A DNA stretch of 56,610 bases from Butyrivibrio sp. (GCA_017413105.1 JAFPVA010000281.1:1-56610), one strand, 5' to 3'. Shown: positions 9,573-18,711, counted from the stretch's first letter. Translations and numbers: made by a program. The notes: generated by a model from the letters alone, not told the origin.

Positions 9573-11018
9573 ATGAAGAAACGCCTTATATGGGTTGAGT
9601 TAATAGTATTTATCATATTGCTGGCTATTGGGATAAACAGATTCTATGACGCTGTGAGATACAAGGATACCGGAAGCGGTGGAGGAACTGACAATTTCTA
9701 TTCTATAAATGTTCCGATTGATGTTATCGTTTTTGGAAGTTCTCATGCTGCGTGCACTGTTAATAATGGGCTGTTGTGGAATGAAGCAGGAATTGCCAGT
9801 TATACTCTGACTGCCGGAGCGCAGAAGGGTGATGGAACTGCGTTTTTTGTAAAGGAGGCCATTGCCAAGAATAAGCCTAAGGTTGCGCTGATTGAGACAT
9901 ATCTTTTGGGAGATGTAAGTTACGAAGAAGGCTCTTTTTATAGGACCGCTCTTACCAGCAGGTTTTCAGGACGCTACGTGGACTATGTGACAGGTGTAGT
10001 TAAGAGAAATGGCCTGGGACGTGAGATGCTGGAGGGGATGCTCTTAAGACTGCCTATGGTTCACTCAAGGTACAAAGAGCTGACAAAGGCAGATTTTGAA
10101 CTCGATAATTCCTATATCCTTGGCTACCAGGGAAGTCATGACTGTGAAGCATTTGAAGCACCGGAGCTGATTGGCGAGGGTGGAGGCTCAGAATCAGATG
10201 TGCTATCTGTAGATGCGGCTGGAAATATTGAAGAGATAATTAAGGTTTGCAGAGAAAATGGTGTGGAGCCTGTATTTTTTAGTGCGCCTTATGTAGCCAC
10301 AACTGAGCAACAGAGGACTCAGAATGCAATTCAGCTACATATTGAGGCCCTTGGAGGGACATATATCGATTATCTACAGGAGTATGCTTCTTGCGGTATT
10401 GATTTTAGTTCTGACTTCAGGGATTATGAGCACTTAAATGACTTTGGGGCAGAAAAGATCACTAAGGCTCTTTTGACATTTTTGCAGGAAAGATATGAGC
10501 TTCCGGATAGACGCGGACAGAACGGATATGACAAATGGGAAGATTATGCCAGATATTTGAGTAATAGACAGCTTGAGTACAGGCTTAAATCCTGCGCAGA
10601 TATCACTGAATATATGAATCTGGTTTCTGAGGTTAAAGGAGACTATACAGTTATTGTTTCGCTAAATGGCAATTACAGAGCCCTGGGAGACGAGCTGTTT
10701 GAGGGTTTTCTTGGGGATTTTGGAGTAGACCATGCAGGATTTGAAAATGGTGGAGCATGGATATTTTCTGAAGGCAATAGCTCTTTTTCTTCAAATGGAA
10801 CAGCTGAATTTACCGGGTATGCAGAAATTGGCGGTGCAGACGTAAATTTATTTAAAGCTGAAGCAGATGAGTTTGCGCATATCCTTGTTGATGGCTTAGA
10901 TTATAGTCCCAGCGCCAACGGTATTTCCATTACCTTGTTTGATCAGAGACTGGGTTATGTTATAGATAGTGCGTATGCTGACATATATGAGGGGCTGGAC
11001 GTACAAAGGACCGAATAA
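9573..11018 (+). CDS. Membrane-anchored SGNH-like protein with C-terminal extra domain
   Basis: 481 residues: N-terminal membrane helix, nucleophile block VIVFGSSHAA near residue 54, and Asp/His block YEHLND near residue 287. After the SGNH part (from about residue 340) there is an extra beta-rich domain ending with ISITLFDQRLGYVIDS. A similarly placed domain occurs in the SGNH protein at 31754 (IQVIVYDKDSGDILAHKYY). The segment recalls the ILEI/FAM3-like fold, a tentative comparison. Probable partner of the MBOAT at 8022. Confidence 0.75.
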   Translation: MKKRLIWVELIVFIILLAIGINRFYDAVRYKDTGSGGGTDNFYSINVPIDVIVFGSSHAACTVNNGLLWNEAGIASYTLTAGAQKGDGTAFFVKEAIAKNKPKVALIETYLLGDVSYEEGSFYRTALTSRFSGRYVDYVTGVVKRNGLGREMLEGMLLRLPMVHSRYKELTKADFELDNSYILGYQGSHDCEAFEAPELIGEGGGSESDVLSVDAAGNIEEIIKVCRENGVEPVFFSAPYVATTEQQRTQNAIQLHIEALGGTYIDYLQEYASCGIDFSSDFRDYEHLNDFGAEKITKALLTFLQERYELPDRRGQNGYDKWEDYARYLSNRQLEYRLKSCADITEYMNLVSEVKGDYTVIVSLNGNYRALGDELFEGFLGDFGVDHAGFENGGAWIFSEGNSSFSSNGTAEFTGYAEIGGADVNLFKAEADEFAHILVDGLDYSPSANGISITLFDQRLGYVIDSAYADIYEGLDVQRTE

Positions 11019-11064
11019 ATGGTGCCTTTATTGATGAAAATTAGTGAACCATGAAATGATGTAA

Positions 11065-11112
11065 GAAAGGTCATAACGCTTATCATGCAAGCATAACGCA
11101 TTATGACCTTTC
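11065..11112. terminator. Bidirectional hairpin between convergent genes
   Basis: A 12-bp perfect stem (GAAAGGTCATAA at 11065-11076 pairing with 11101-11112) encloses an inner palindrome with the core ATGCAAGCAT. It sits in the 103-base gap between convergent genes ending at 11018 (+) and 11122 (-). There is no strong T tract. Positions 11070-11094 are identical, as reverse complement, to 40593-40617. Confidence 0.6.
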
Positions 11113-11121
11113 ATCATATAT

Positions 11122-12606
11122 TTAGTATACACATAGATATGCAGTATCGCCCTTTATTACTAGCTGTTCGTCTACATCAAAACTATCCCAGTCCTTGCCT
11201 GCGAAGTATTCATTGTAAATTTCTTCCGGAATAGTGCCACCGTCGTCTAAATGTCTGTCGAACCAGGCTTCCAGCGCACTTCTGGTGGTCTGACCGATTA
11301 TTCTCTCGTTGATCTGTTCATAATGAATCTTGCTTTCATCGTAGTAGGCAGGAGCATATCCATCATGAACAACGGTTATCTTTGAGACAGTTGTATTATT
11401 CTCTTCCTCGTACTTTTCAATTTCCTGTAGAATGATCTTGCTATAAGCCATATCAAGCGTATTGGAAATATATCTTCCGGAAACAATAAAGGAGCTAAAG
11501 AGCATCTGAATCCACATGTATCCCATGACACCATAAGATGCCATTTTTACTATTGTTTCCTTGTCTGTAGCAGTTAAAAGAACTATCAAAGTTACAAGCA
11601 TAAATCCCTGAACAACGTACAAAAGGAAAGACATTCTTGGTGGGAAGTAGAAGACTTCTTCCAGAAGGGGAACGCTAAATATTATTGATAGACTTGCTAT
11701 TATTGCTACAAGATAGTAAAGAACACTTAATATACCCTTGGACCTGGCAAGCAGATAAATTGAAATTACAAATGAAAGCAAAAATATAATGCCGGGCAAA
11801 TAAAGGCTTGGCAACAGCGTAAATGAGTTTTTTAGAAACATTATACATTCGCTAAAGAGAGAACTTACTTTTGCTGCCAAGGAAGAATCCTCACCGGACT
11901 GAGCAAATGTATATCCGAAAGTATGGAACTCGCTTAAGCTGCTTACGATTTTGATGGCGATAACATTGGCGCCCCCAAGACACATTGGAGTAAGAAGACC
12001 GGATATTTCGTCAAGCACAGCCTTTTTGCTCCAGGTAAATTCATGTTCAAGCATATAATAAAACAGTAAAACGATAGCGGCATAGGAAACTACCATCTGA
12101 TAACAACATACCGCTACAGCAAAAAGAAGTATCGAAGGTATTATCTTGTGCTTTGTATGACAGAATACTCCAAGGGTGGCTAAAAAGAAGCCAAGAAGCA
12201 TGTATACTGTCATCTCCACAAACATGAAATACTCCATGAACAGTACATTGCAAAAAGCAAGAGCTATTGCCAGATTATATCCGATTAAGACCGGAAGATT
12301 CTTGCTTGAAATGAAGCGTTTGAATACACTCTGCAGCAAAGTTATTGAAGCTGCGAGTAAGATGATAGATAAGAAAATGCAGATATAATAGTAATCCGTT
12401 GTTCTGATGCCCAATTTACCGAAGATGTAATCAAAGAGCATTATCAGGTATCTGCCACCGCGCAGCCTTTCATCAGTTGAGTCTACGGGGTATACCATAT
12501 ATGTGATGGTGTCTGCATTGTAACTTTTGCGAAGCAGTCCTCCAAAGAATATGGATGCTAACACAAAATTGTATAACAATGAAGTTAACACCTTAGATCT
12601 TTTCAT
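11122..12606 (-). CDS. GtrII-like membrane glycosyltransferase
   Basis: 494 residues from the ATG at 12604-12606, chosen because AGGAG lies 9 bases upstream; the longer open frame to 12750 runs through a hairpin. About eleven hydrophobic helices. The first extracytoplasmic loop holds NADTITYMVYP and LRGGRYLIML, resembling the GtrII GT-C-like family that moves a sugar from polyprenyl phosphate to a surface glycan. A soluble tail of about 90 residues follows the last helix. It is one of only two minus-strand genes and is bounded by hairpins at 11065-11112 and 12692-12750. Probable side-branch modification enzyme. Confidence 0.7.
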   Translation of the reverse strand: MKRSKVLTSLLYNFVLASIFFGGLLRKSYNADTITYMVYPVDSTDERLRGGRYLIMLFDYIFGKLGIRTTDYYYICIFLSIILLAASITLLQSVFKRFISSKNLPVLIGYNLAIALAFCNVLFMEYFMFVEMTVYMLLGFFLATLGVFCHTKHKIIPSILLFAVAVCCYQMVVSYAAIVLLFYYMLEHEFTWSKKAVLDEISGLLTPMCLGGANVIAIKIVSSLSEFHTFGYTFAQSGEDSSLAAKVSSLFSECIMFLKNSFTLLPSLYLPGIIFLLSFVISIYLLARSKGILSVLYYLVAIIASLSIIFSVPLLEEVFYFPPRMSFLLYVVQGFMLVTLIVLLTATDKETIVKMASYGVMGYMWIQMLFSSFIVSGRYISNTLDMAYSKIILQEIEKYEEENNTTVSKITVVHDGYAPAYYDESKIHYEQINERIIGQTTRSALEAWFDRHLDDGGTIPEEIYNEYFAGKDWDSFDVDEQLVIKGDTAYLCVY

Positions 12607-12691
12607 TTGTCTTTTTCTCCTGATACAACATTGATAAAAATAGTATACCACAGGCTTGTTTTGTTTATCAAAGAAAAATGCTAAAATAGTG

Positions 12692-12750
12692 ATGGCTTTG
12701 GTTACTGGAGCGAGCTGCAAGCGAGTGAACAGTAACTGGCTTTGTGCCAT
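12692..12750. repeat. Two-stem intergenic hairpin
   Basis: Outer stem ATGGC/GCCAT (12692-12696 with 12746-12750) and inner stem GTTACTG/CAGTAAC (12701-12707 with 12730-12736). The loop contains GAGCTGCAAGCGAGTG. Bases 12712-12736 are repeated exactly at 17426-17450. It lies between the divergent genes starting at 12606 (-) and 12785 (+). Confidence 0.6.
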
Positions 12751-12784
12751 GTTACAGGATATTTGATTATGCGGAGTTTGAATA

Positions 12785-13645
12785 ATGATTTATTACCATG
12801 CAGATGATTATGGTGTATGTATAGAGCAGGCAAAGCGTATCTTGGCGTGTAGGACAGAGGGGTGCCTTAACAGCGTCAGTATAATGCCGACCAGCGACTA
12901 TTTAAGCGAAACAATGCCGCTTCTTGATAAAGAGTGTATGAAATCCATACATATCAATATCAGTGAAGGTAAGGCGCTTTCTGAACCAAAGAAAATACCA
13001 ATGCTTGTTGATGAGAATGGCTATTTTAACAGATCTTTTGGTAAACTGTTTCTTGTGTCTCTTTTTGCAGGAAGGGAACTTCAAAAGCAGGTTGAAATAG
13101 AGGTTTATGCTCAGATAAAAAGAGTTCTTCAATATATGCCGGAGGACTATAAGCTGAGGCTAGACAGTCACAGACATTATCATGCGATTCCCGCTATTTT
13201 CAGAGGCGTGTGCAAAGCAGCCGAAAGAACCCATAGAGAGATCCAGTATATCCGTCTGCCTATAGAATCTTTTAGGCTATATTTGGGGAAACCATCTCTG
13301 TGGCCAAGAATTCAGCCTCTTAGCATTATAAAGGCTCTGGTTTTAAACACATGTTGTATATTTGATAAGAATTATTTGAAGAAACTGCGCCTTCAGGATA
13401 AAACCTGTGCCTACATAGGCGTTATTTTTACGGACAGGATGTTTTTTGAAAATATTGCGCCTCTGGTAAAAATGATAAAGGCAGGGAAAATCTTTAGAAA
13501 TCAGGATGTGGAGATTCAGTTCCATCCGGGAAAAGTGCTAAAGGGTGAGCCTTTACATAAAACAGAGTTTGCTGATTGGTTTTCTTCAAAGAACAGAGAT
13601 AAAGAAGCAGAGGCACTAAAACGCTTTTCTAAGGAGTTACTATGA
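12785..13645 (+). CDS. ChbG/YdjC-family carbohydrate deacetylase
   Basis: 286 residues. HADDYG at residues 5-10, HINISEG near 56, DSHRHYH near 127 and EIQFHPG near the end form the metal-binding and catalytic pattern of the YdjC/ChbG/HpnK family, which removes acetyl groups from amino sugars. No signal peptide, so it acts inside the cell, perhaps on a lipid-linked GlcNAc intermediate or one made by the GT2 it overlaps. GGAG lies 8 bases before the ATG. The stop overlaps the next start (ATGA), so the two are translationally coupled. Confidence 0.85.
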   Translation: MIYYHADDYGVCIEQAKRILACRTEGCLNSVSIMPTSDYLSETMPLLDKECMKSIHINISEGKALSEPKKIPMLVDENGYFNRSFGKLFLVSLFAGRELQKQVEIEVYAQIKRVLQYMPEDYKLRLDSHRHYHAIPAIFRGVCKAAERTHREIQYIRLPIESFRLYLGKPSLWPRIQPLSIIKALVLNTCCIFDKNYLKKLRLQDKTCAYIGVIFTDRMFFENIAPLVKMIKAGKIFRNQDVEIQFHPGKVLKGEPLHKTEFADWFSSKNRDKEAEALKRFSKELL

Positions 13646-14610
13646 AAGACGACATACTTTTTCTGGTATTACCATGCTATAACGAGGAAGAGACCCTTGA
13701 GGACAGCCACAGAAAACTGTCAGCATTTCTTCAAAACATGGTAAAAGATGGAAAAATATCAGATAAGAGCAAGATGCTCTTTGTTGATGATGGTTCAGTT
13801 GACAGGACCTGGGAGATTATTGCCGGATTGTCTCAGGCTGACAATATGGTAGAGGGATTAAAGCTAGCACACAACAGGGGCCATCAGGTTGCTATATATG
13901 CCGGAATTGAGGAGGCTTCCAAATGTGCCGATGCGATTATTACGATTGATGTGGACCTTCAGCAGGATATAAATGCAATTCCTGATTTTATGGCAGCCTT
14001 TGAAAAAGGTTGTGATGTTGTATATGGCATAAGAAATGACAGAAAATCCGACGGATTCTTTAAAAAAGCCACAGCATCTTTTTACTACAAACTGATGCAT
14101 CTTGTGGGAGCAAACATTATCCCCAATAGTGCAGACTATAGGCTTTTATCCAGGAAGGCCGCCAGGGCCCTTACCCAGTACAAGGAATCAAATCTGTTTA
14201 TCCGTGGAATCGTTCCGGATATGGGCTTTAAATCCGACATGGTGTATTTTGATGTTCATGAGCGAGAACATGGGAAAAGTAAATACACACTCCACAAAAT
14301 GCTTCGACTTGCGGCTGACGGAATCACATCCTTCAGCATCATCCCAATACGCCTTATTCTGTATTTTGGCTTTTTGGTACTACTTTATAGTATTGGCGTA
14401 ATCATTCACGACGTGTATGTTTATCTCATGGGAAAGACCGTTGACGGTTGGGCATCTCTTCAGGCATCTATCTGGTTTTTTGGATCTGTTCAGCTGGTTG
14501 GCATTGGAGTAATAGGCGAATATATTGGCAGGATTTATATGGAATCCAAGCGCAGGCCAAGGTATATAATCGATGAAAAGACGATTGATGCAGATAAGAA
14601 AGAAAATTAA
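13642..14610 (+). CDS. DPM1-like GT2 with two C-terminal membrane helices
   Basis: 322 residues. GT2 domain starts LFLVLPCYNEEET, with VDDGS and IDVDLQQD metal-binding segments and the HGKSKY signature, then two helices in the last 90 residues. This is the GtrB/polyprenyl-phosphate glycosyltransferase architecture: it makes a polyprenyl-phosphate sugar for later transfer outside the membrane. Overlap with the ChbG-type deacetylase suggests that the transferred sugar may be deacetylated, as in ArnC-ArnD or GtrB-deacetylase logic (inference). Confidence 0.88.
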   Translation: MKDDILFLVLPCYNEEETLEDSHRKLSAFLQNMVKDGKISDKSKMLFVDDGSVDRTWEIIAGLSQADNMVEGLKLAHNRGHQVAIYAGIEEASKCADAIITIDVDLQQDINAIPDFMAAFEKGCDVVYGIRNDRKSDGFFKKATASFYYKLMHLVGANIIPNSADYRLLSRKAARALTQYKESNLFIRGIVPDMGFKSDMVYFDVHEREHGKSKYTLHKMLRLAADGITSFSIIPIRLILYFGFLVLLYSIGVIIHDVYVYLMGKTVDGWASLQASIWFFGSVQLVGIGVIGEYIGRIYMESKRRPRYIIDEKTIDADKKEN

Positions 14611-14640
14611 CAGCTTGTTCGAGTGGTAACCAGTGAGACA

Positions 14641-15813
14641 ATGAACATAACCTTTTTAAAACTATACATAACAAATGAAATAAACAGCAGTTTCTACAAT
14701 TCCCAGGAGATTGGCCTTGCCAAGGCGGTGACTACAGTTTATCCGGAGCACAGGGTGAATATTGTTCTGTTAACAAGAGGCGAGAGCAAGACTCAGCAGA
14801 TTACGGATAGGGTAACTCTTTACGTTGTTAAAGCTAAGGGATTGGGGCATCATGGAAGAATAGATCTTTCGCTGTTAAAAGAGCTGAAGACAGACCTGGT
14901 GCATCTTTTGGCTGATAACATGCTATATGCCCCCAATGTAATCAGATACTGCCGCAAAAATGGGATAAAGTACCATCTTTATATTGGAACTCTATTCACT
15001 GACAGTAATAAGTGGTACCGGAAGACTCTGGACAGGCTCATGATGGCCAGAAACATTGCTGAGTACAAAAAGAGCGTGGTATATGTTAAGACTCCGGCAG
15101 TACAGAAACAGTGTCAGGAGCTCGGAATAGAGGCAAAGCTAGCTCCTGTGGGACTCAGCAGAGAAGATGTGGAACTTTCCGATAGGCCTGTTGATGAAAT
15201 CAGGGCGCAATACGGGATTCCGGCTGACAAGAGAATACTGCTGTTTGTTGGAAGACTTGAGGAATACAAGCATCCGCTGGATGCTGTGGACGTAATGCGT
15301 GGTCTTGATGACCATCTGGTAATAGTTGGGCAGGGATCGCTTGAGGGAGAGCTGAAGAAAAGAATTGCAGAATATGGTTTTGAGGATTGCGTGACGATAA
15401 TCCCTCGAGTTCCAAATTCAGAGATGAAGCATCTTTACAAGGCATGTGACTATTTTGTGAATTTCAATCCGGATGAGATCTACGGTATGTCGATTCTTGA
15501 GGCAATGGTTCACAGATGTTTGGTGTTTGCAATTCATGCGCCGGGGCCGGATTATCTGATTGATGATGGTGTGACGGGATTCTTGTGCGATTCTGTGGAA
15601 GAGATGACTATGCAGATTTGTAAGTGTGAGGCAGCAGAAGACAGCGCTGCCAGGATTGCCGAGAGGATGCACACGGATACCGGGACAATTGAAACAGGTG
15701 CCATGAAGGAAACCGGAAATCGTGGAGCTATACTGGATGAAGCAAGAAAGAATGTGCTTGAAAACCTTACCTGGGACAGGCTTGTGGCTAGGTTTGAAGA
15801 CTTTAGATTTTAA
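14641..15813 (+). CDS. Glycosyltransferase family 4 (GT-B)
   Basis: 390 residues from the ATG at 14641; a GTG at 14623 in frame is possible but lacks family-like sequence. The C-terminal Rossmann half contains ILLFVGRLEEYKHP, VIVGQGSLEGEL and the donor-binding EIYGMSILEAM stretch (EX7E-type) followed by PGPDYLIDDGVTGF. A retaining transferase using a nucleotide sugar, acting in the cytoplasm. It precedes the priming transferase gene across a gap that holds a terminator-like leader. Confidence 0.88.
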   Translation: MNITFLKLYITNEINSSFYNSQEIGLAKAVTTVYPEHRVNIVLLTRGESKTQQITDRVTLYVVKAKGLGHHGRIDLSLLKELKTDLVHLLADNMLYAPNVIRYCRKNGIKYHLYIGTLFTDSNKWYRKTLDRLMMARNIAEYKKSVVYVKTPAVQKQCQELGIEAKLAPVGLSREDVELSDRPVDEIRAQYGIPADKRILLFVGRLEEYKHPLDAVDVMRGLDDHLVIVGQGSLEGELKKRIAEYGFEDCVTIIPRVPNSEMKHLYKACDYFVNFNPDEIYGMSILEAMVHRCLVFAIHAPGPDYLIDDGVTGFLCDSVEEMTMQICKCEAAEDSAARIAERMHTDTGTIETGAMKETGNRGAILDEARKNVLENLTWDRLVARFEDFRF

Positions 15814-15819
15814 TGGTGC

Positions 15820-15926
15820 TTTATCCATCCGAATGTGATAAACTATCCTTGGCATTTTATAGTCATTGATACGAAAATGCGAATAACCGGGGGAGCTTGT
15901 AAGCATTTTTGTGTCAATGTTTTTTA
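15820..15926 (+). promoter_or_regulatory. Leader with small hairpin and terminator-like hairpin
   Basis: A first hairpin TTTATC/GATAAA (15820-15842) is followed by a long stem: CATTGA/TCAATG, AC/GT and AAAATGC/GCATTTT, spanning 15864-15919 with a 22-base loop. A run of six T follows at 15920-15925. This has the form of an intrinsic terminator. Only about 27 bases separate it from the sugar-transferase start at 15953, so downstream expression must read through it. Attenuator is my inference; a simple operon-internal terminator is the alternative. Confidence 0.6.
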
Positions 15927-15952
15927 GCTAAGATTTATAAAGGGAGTTTGGT

Positions 15953-17386
15953 ATGAGTAACAAATACAGGACATTTCAGACCTATGCACTCTGGGTGATA
16001 GATATGGCGTGCATAGTTATTTCTTATGTGTTCACTACATGGCTGCGTTACAACAGCAACAACGATTGGGGAGACAAAACGCTCCACTACATGGTATGCG
16101 TGGTGTTCCTATTATTTTGTACCGGTTTTGCGCTTCTTGCAGACTGGAACAGAGATTTTTTGACAAGAGGATATGTTGTTGAGCTGCTGTCTGTCATAAG
16201 GCTTGTGGCTATTATCACTGTTCCGTCGATCACACTGGTATATTTCCTTGACTGGTCTAAGTTTTTGTCACGTTTTGTTATCCTGAATTTCATCTGGATT
16301 GACATTATTCTTACCCTTGTGGCCAGACTTATTTTCAAGAGTGCCTTTAGAAAGCATATCTCCAGCGATCAGAATGTAATCAAGGTCGTTGTGGTTTCTG
16401 AAAAAGAGCTTATGGAGAAGACTGTAAAGAACCTTATCAAGAGTGGCTCTACAGTTGGCTACAAGGTTGTTCGTGCTTACTGCGTGGACGTGGACAAGAA
16501 TAGTCCTGATGCCAACGACGACTGGTACATTGATGATGTACACGTTCATTATGGAATGGAGAATCTGACAGAGCGTCTTATTACAGACCCATTTGATGAA
16601 GTCTTTATCAACACACCTAACATTCCTCAGCGTAACATGGAAGACATTATTCTGGGCTTCGAGGAAATGGGCGTAACAACCCATTACAACTTGGAACTCC
16701 CTGACCTTGGGAAGGCCGTATCTGTGGTTGGTGATTTCCTTAACTACACAGTTATTTCTTACACAATGTTCCGCTCCAGTTACAAGAGACTCTTTATAAA
16801 AAGAATTTTCGACATAATCGGCGGCTTTGTGGGACTTATACTTACCGGAATCATTACAATTTTCCTTGCTCCTGCTATTAAGCTTGATTCTCCGGGACCT
16901 GTTTTCTTTTCCCAGACGAGAATTGGCAAAAACGGCAGACGTTTCAAGATTTACAAGTTCCGCTCCATGTACATTGATGCAGAGGAGAGGAAGAAAGAAC
17001 TTATGGATCAGAACGAGATGAGCGGTCTCATGTTCAAAATGGAAGACGACCCTCGTGTTACCAAGGTGGGTAAGTTCATTCGTAAGACCAGTCTTGATGA
17101 GTTCCCCCAGTTCCTCAATGTCCTTAAGGGCGATATGAGTCTTGTGGGCACAAGACCACCGACAGAGAACGAGTTCCAGGAGTACAACGAGCATTACAGA
17201 AGACGTCTTTCTATGACTCCCGGACTTACAGGAATGTGGCAGGTAAGTGGTCGAAGCGATATTCAGGACTTTGACGAGATCGTTAGGCTTGACCTAAAAT
17301 ATATCGATAACTGGAGTCTTACTGAGGACTTCAAGATTCTGCTTAAGACCGTAGGGGTTGTGCTGTTCAGTAAGGGAGCAAAATAA
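15953..17386 (+). CDS. Polyprenyl glycosylphosphotransferase (priming sugar transferase)
   Basis: 477 residues. Four to five N-terminal helices, a central nucleotide/CoA-binding-like region, a further helix near residue 290, then the catalytic bacterial sugar-transferase domain: KRIFDIIGG, FFSQTRIGKNG, FKIYKFRSM, KTSLDEFPQFLNVLKGDMS, LVGTRPP and TPGLTGMWQVSGRS. The length and layout match WbaP/EpsL-type enzymes. It transfers sugar-1-phosphate to undecaprenyl phosphate and starts glycan assembly. AGGGAG precedes the ATG. It is the only priming enzyme in the window. Confidence 0.93.
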   Translation: MSNKYRTFQTYALWVIDMACIVISYVFTTWLRYNSNNDWGDKTLHYMVCVVFLLFCTGFALLADWNRDFLTRGYVVELLSVIRLVAIITVPSITLVYFLDWSKFLSRFVILNFIWIDIILTLVARLIFKSAFRKHISSDQNVIKVVVVSEKELMEKTVKNLIKSGSTVGYKVVRAYCVDVDKNSPDANDDWYIDDVHVHYGMENLTERLITDPFDEVFINTPNIPQRNMEDIILGFEEMGVTTHYNLELPDLGKAVSVVGDFLNYTVISYTMFRSSYKRLFIKRIFDIIGGFVGLILTGIITIFLAPAIKLDSPGPVFFSQTRIGKNGRRFKIYKFRSMYIDAEERKKELMDQNEMSGLMFKMEDDPRVTKVGKFIRKTSLDEFPQFLNVLKGDMSLVGTRPPTENEFQEYNEHYRRRLSMTPGLTGMWQVSGRSDIQDFDEIVRLDLKYIDNWSLTEDFKILLKTVGVVLFSKGAK

Positions 17387-17392
17387 ACGTAA

Positions 17393-17459
17393 GCTGCGCA
17401 TTTCGTGAGAAAATGAATCAGGAGTGAGCTGCAAGCGAGTGAACAGTAACGAACTCTTG
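17393..17459 (+). repeat. Conserved intergenic block plus hairpin
   Basis: 17393-17425 matches 56508-56540 at 28 of 33 positions, including the shared TTTCGTGAGAA. It is followed by a stem CAGGAGT/ACTCTTG (17419-17425 with 17453-17459, one G-U pair) whose loop holds the 25 bases also found at 12712-12736. It lies in the gap between the priming transferase and the FAD enzyme. Function unknown. Confidence 0.5.
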
Positions 17460-17484
17460 AGTGCTTTTGATTACAATTTGGATT

Positions 17485-18711
17485 ATGAGTGAGTTTAGAA
17501 AGTATGACAGAATAATAATTGGAGCTGGATTGTATGGCCTGTATGCTGCACTTTTTTGTGCTAAGCGTGACCTTTCAGTGTTGGTGTTGGAAAAAGAACC
17601 TGATGCCTTCAGTAGGGCGACCTACATAAATCAGGCCAGAGTCCACATGGGGTATCATTATCCCAGAAGCCTTTCGACGGCCATGAAGTCCGCAGGATAT
17701 TTCAAGCGCTTTGTGGATGACTATGGATTTTGCATTCACAGTAAGTTTGATCAGATTTATGCAACATCAGAGAACTTCAGTTGGACCAATGCCAGGCAGT
17801 TTATTGATTTCTGCAAGGCAGCGGGCATAAGGTGCGATGAGGTACCTGCCTCAAGATGGTTTCAGTATAAGATGTGTGACGGTGCGTTCTTTACAGAAGA
17901 GTATACCTATGATGCACATATACTGAGGGATTATTTCGTAGATGAGTTGGATAAATGCGCAAATGTCACTATCAGATATAACTCAGAGATAAAAGAGATT
18001 CTGCAGGGTACGGATGATTATTGCGTGATGCTTGAATCGGGAGAGAAATACTGTTCCGGATTTGTGCTGAACGCAACATATGCTTCTGTGAATCAGATTC
18101 TGAGAAAAGTTGTGACTAATGTTAGTGACGAATCGGGAGAGGCGGCTAGTAATTCTTATGCTGGAAACACAAGGCGTGTGTTCGAGAAAGATGCTTTCGC
18201 TATAAAGTATGAACTTTGCGAGATTATCCTCTGTGACGTTGATGATAACTTAAAGAACGTTGGCTTGACGGTTATGGATGGGCCCTTCTTTTCTATCATG
18301 CCCTTTGGCTTAACCGGCAAACATTCACTTACCTCTGTGACTTTTACACCTCATGTGACAAGTTACGATGAAGTACCGCAGTTTAACTGTCAGAAAAGAC
18401 TCCTTGAGCGGGGCGGCTACAAGTGTACCAGTGAGTGCCTTGGGAACTGCAACAGATGTCCGGAAAAGCCTGAGTCCTCCTGGGAGTACATGAGCCATCT
18501 GGCACGCAAGTACATGAAGCCTGAATACGGTTTCAGGTATGTGGAATCACTTTTTTCCATGAAGCCAATACTTAAGAGCTCAGAGATTGATGATTCGAGG
18601 CCAACGGCCATAAAAGTACATTCAAGTGAGCCGACATTTATCAGTGTTTTGTCCGGTAAGATAAACACGGTGTATGATCTTGACGAATATTTATGGCCCG
18701 AACAAAAATGA
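17485..18711 (+). CDS. FAD-dependent oxidoreductase (DAO-like) with Cys4 insert
   Basis: 408 residues from the ATG at 17485; an in-frame GTG at 17461 would add eight hydrophobic residues that precede the Rossmann motif. IIIGAGLYGLYAA is the FAD-binding GxGxxG, and VLVLEKEP the following acidic strand end. FVLNATYA and the late GKINTVYDLD segment fit the amino-acid-oxidase superfamily. Near residue 313 is CTSECLGNCNRCPEKP, four Cys in CX3CX3CX2C spacing, suggesting a structural metal site. It precedes a GT2 by 9 bases. Substrate, perhaps a sugar or lipid-linked intermediate, is unknown. Confidence 0.8.
   Translation: MSEFRKYDRIIIGAGLYGLYAALFCAKRDLSVLVLEKEPDAFSRATYINQARVHMGYHYPRSLSTAMKSAGYFKRFVDDYGFCIHSKFDQIYATSENFSWTNARQFIDFCKAAGIRCDEVPASRWFQYKMCDGAFFTEEYTYDAHILRDYFVDELDKCANVTIRYNSEIKEILQGTDDYCVMLESGEKYCSGFVLNATYASVNQILRKVVTNVSDESGEAASNSYAGNTRRVFEKDAFAIKYELCEIILCDVDDNLKNVGLTVMDGPFFSIMPFGLTGKHSLTSVTFTPHVTSYDEVPQFNCQKRLLERGGYKCTSECLGNCNRCPEKPESSWEYMSHLARKYMKPEYGFRYVESLFSMKPILKSSEIDDSRPTAIKVHSSEPTFISVLSGKINTVYDLDEYLWPEQK

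Noticed and set aside
12607-12750. N-terminal extension of the GtrII-like protein
   Set aside because: It translates through the two-stem hairpin, whereas the ATG at 12606 has an AGGAG at proper distance.
16268-17194. 308-codon open frame antisense to the priming sugar transferase
   Set aside because: No RBS and no recognisable domain; it mirrors the strongly conserved sugar-transferase domain on + and is a codon-bias shadow.
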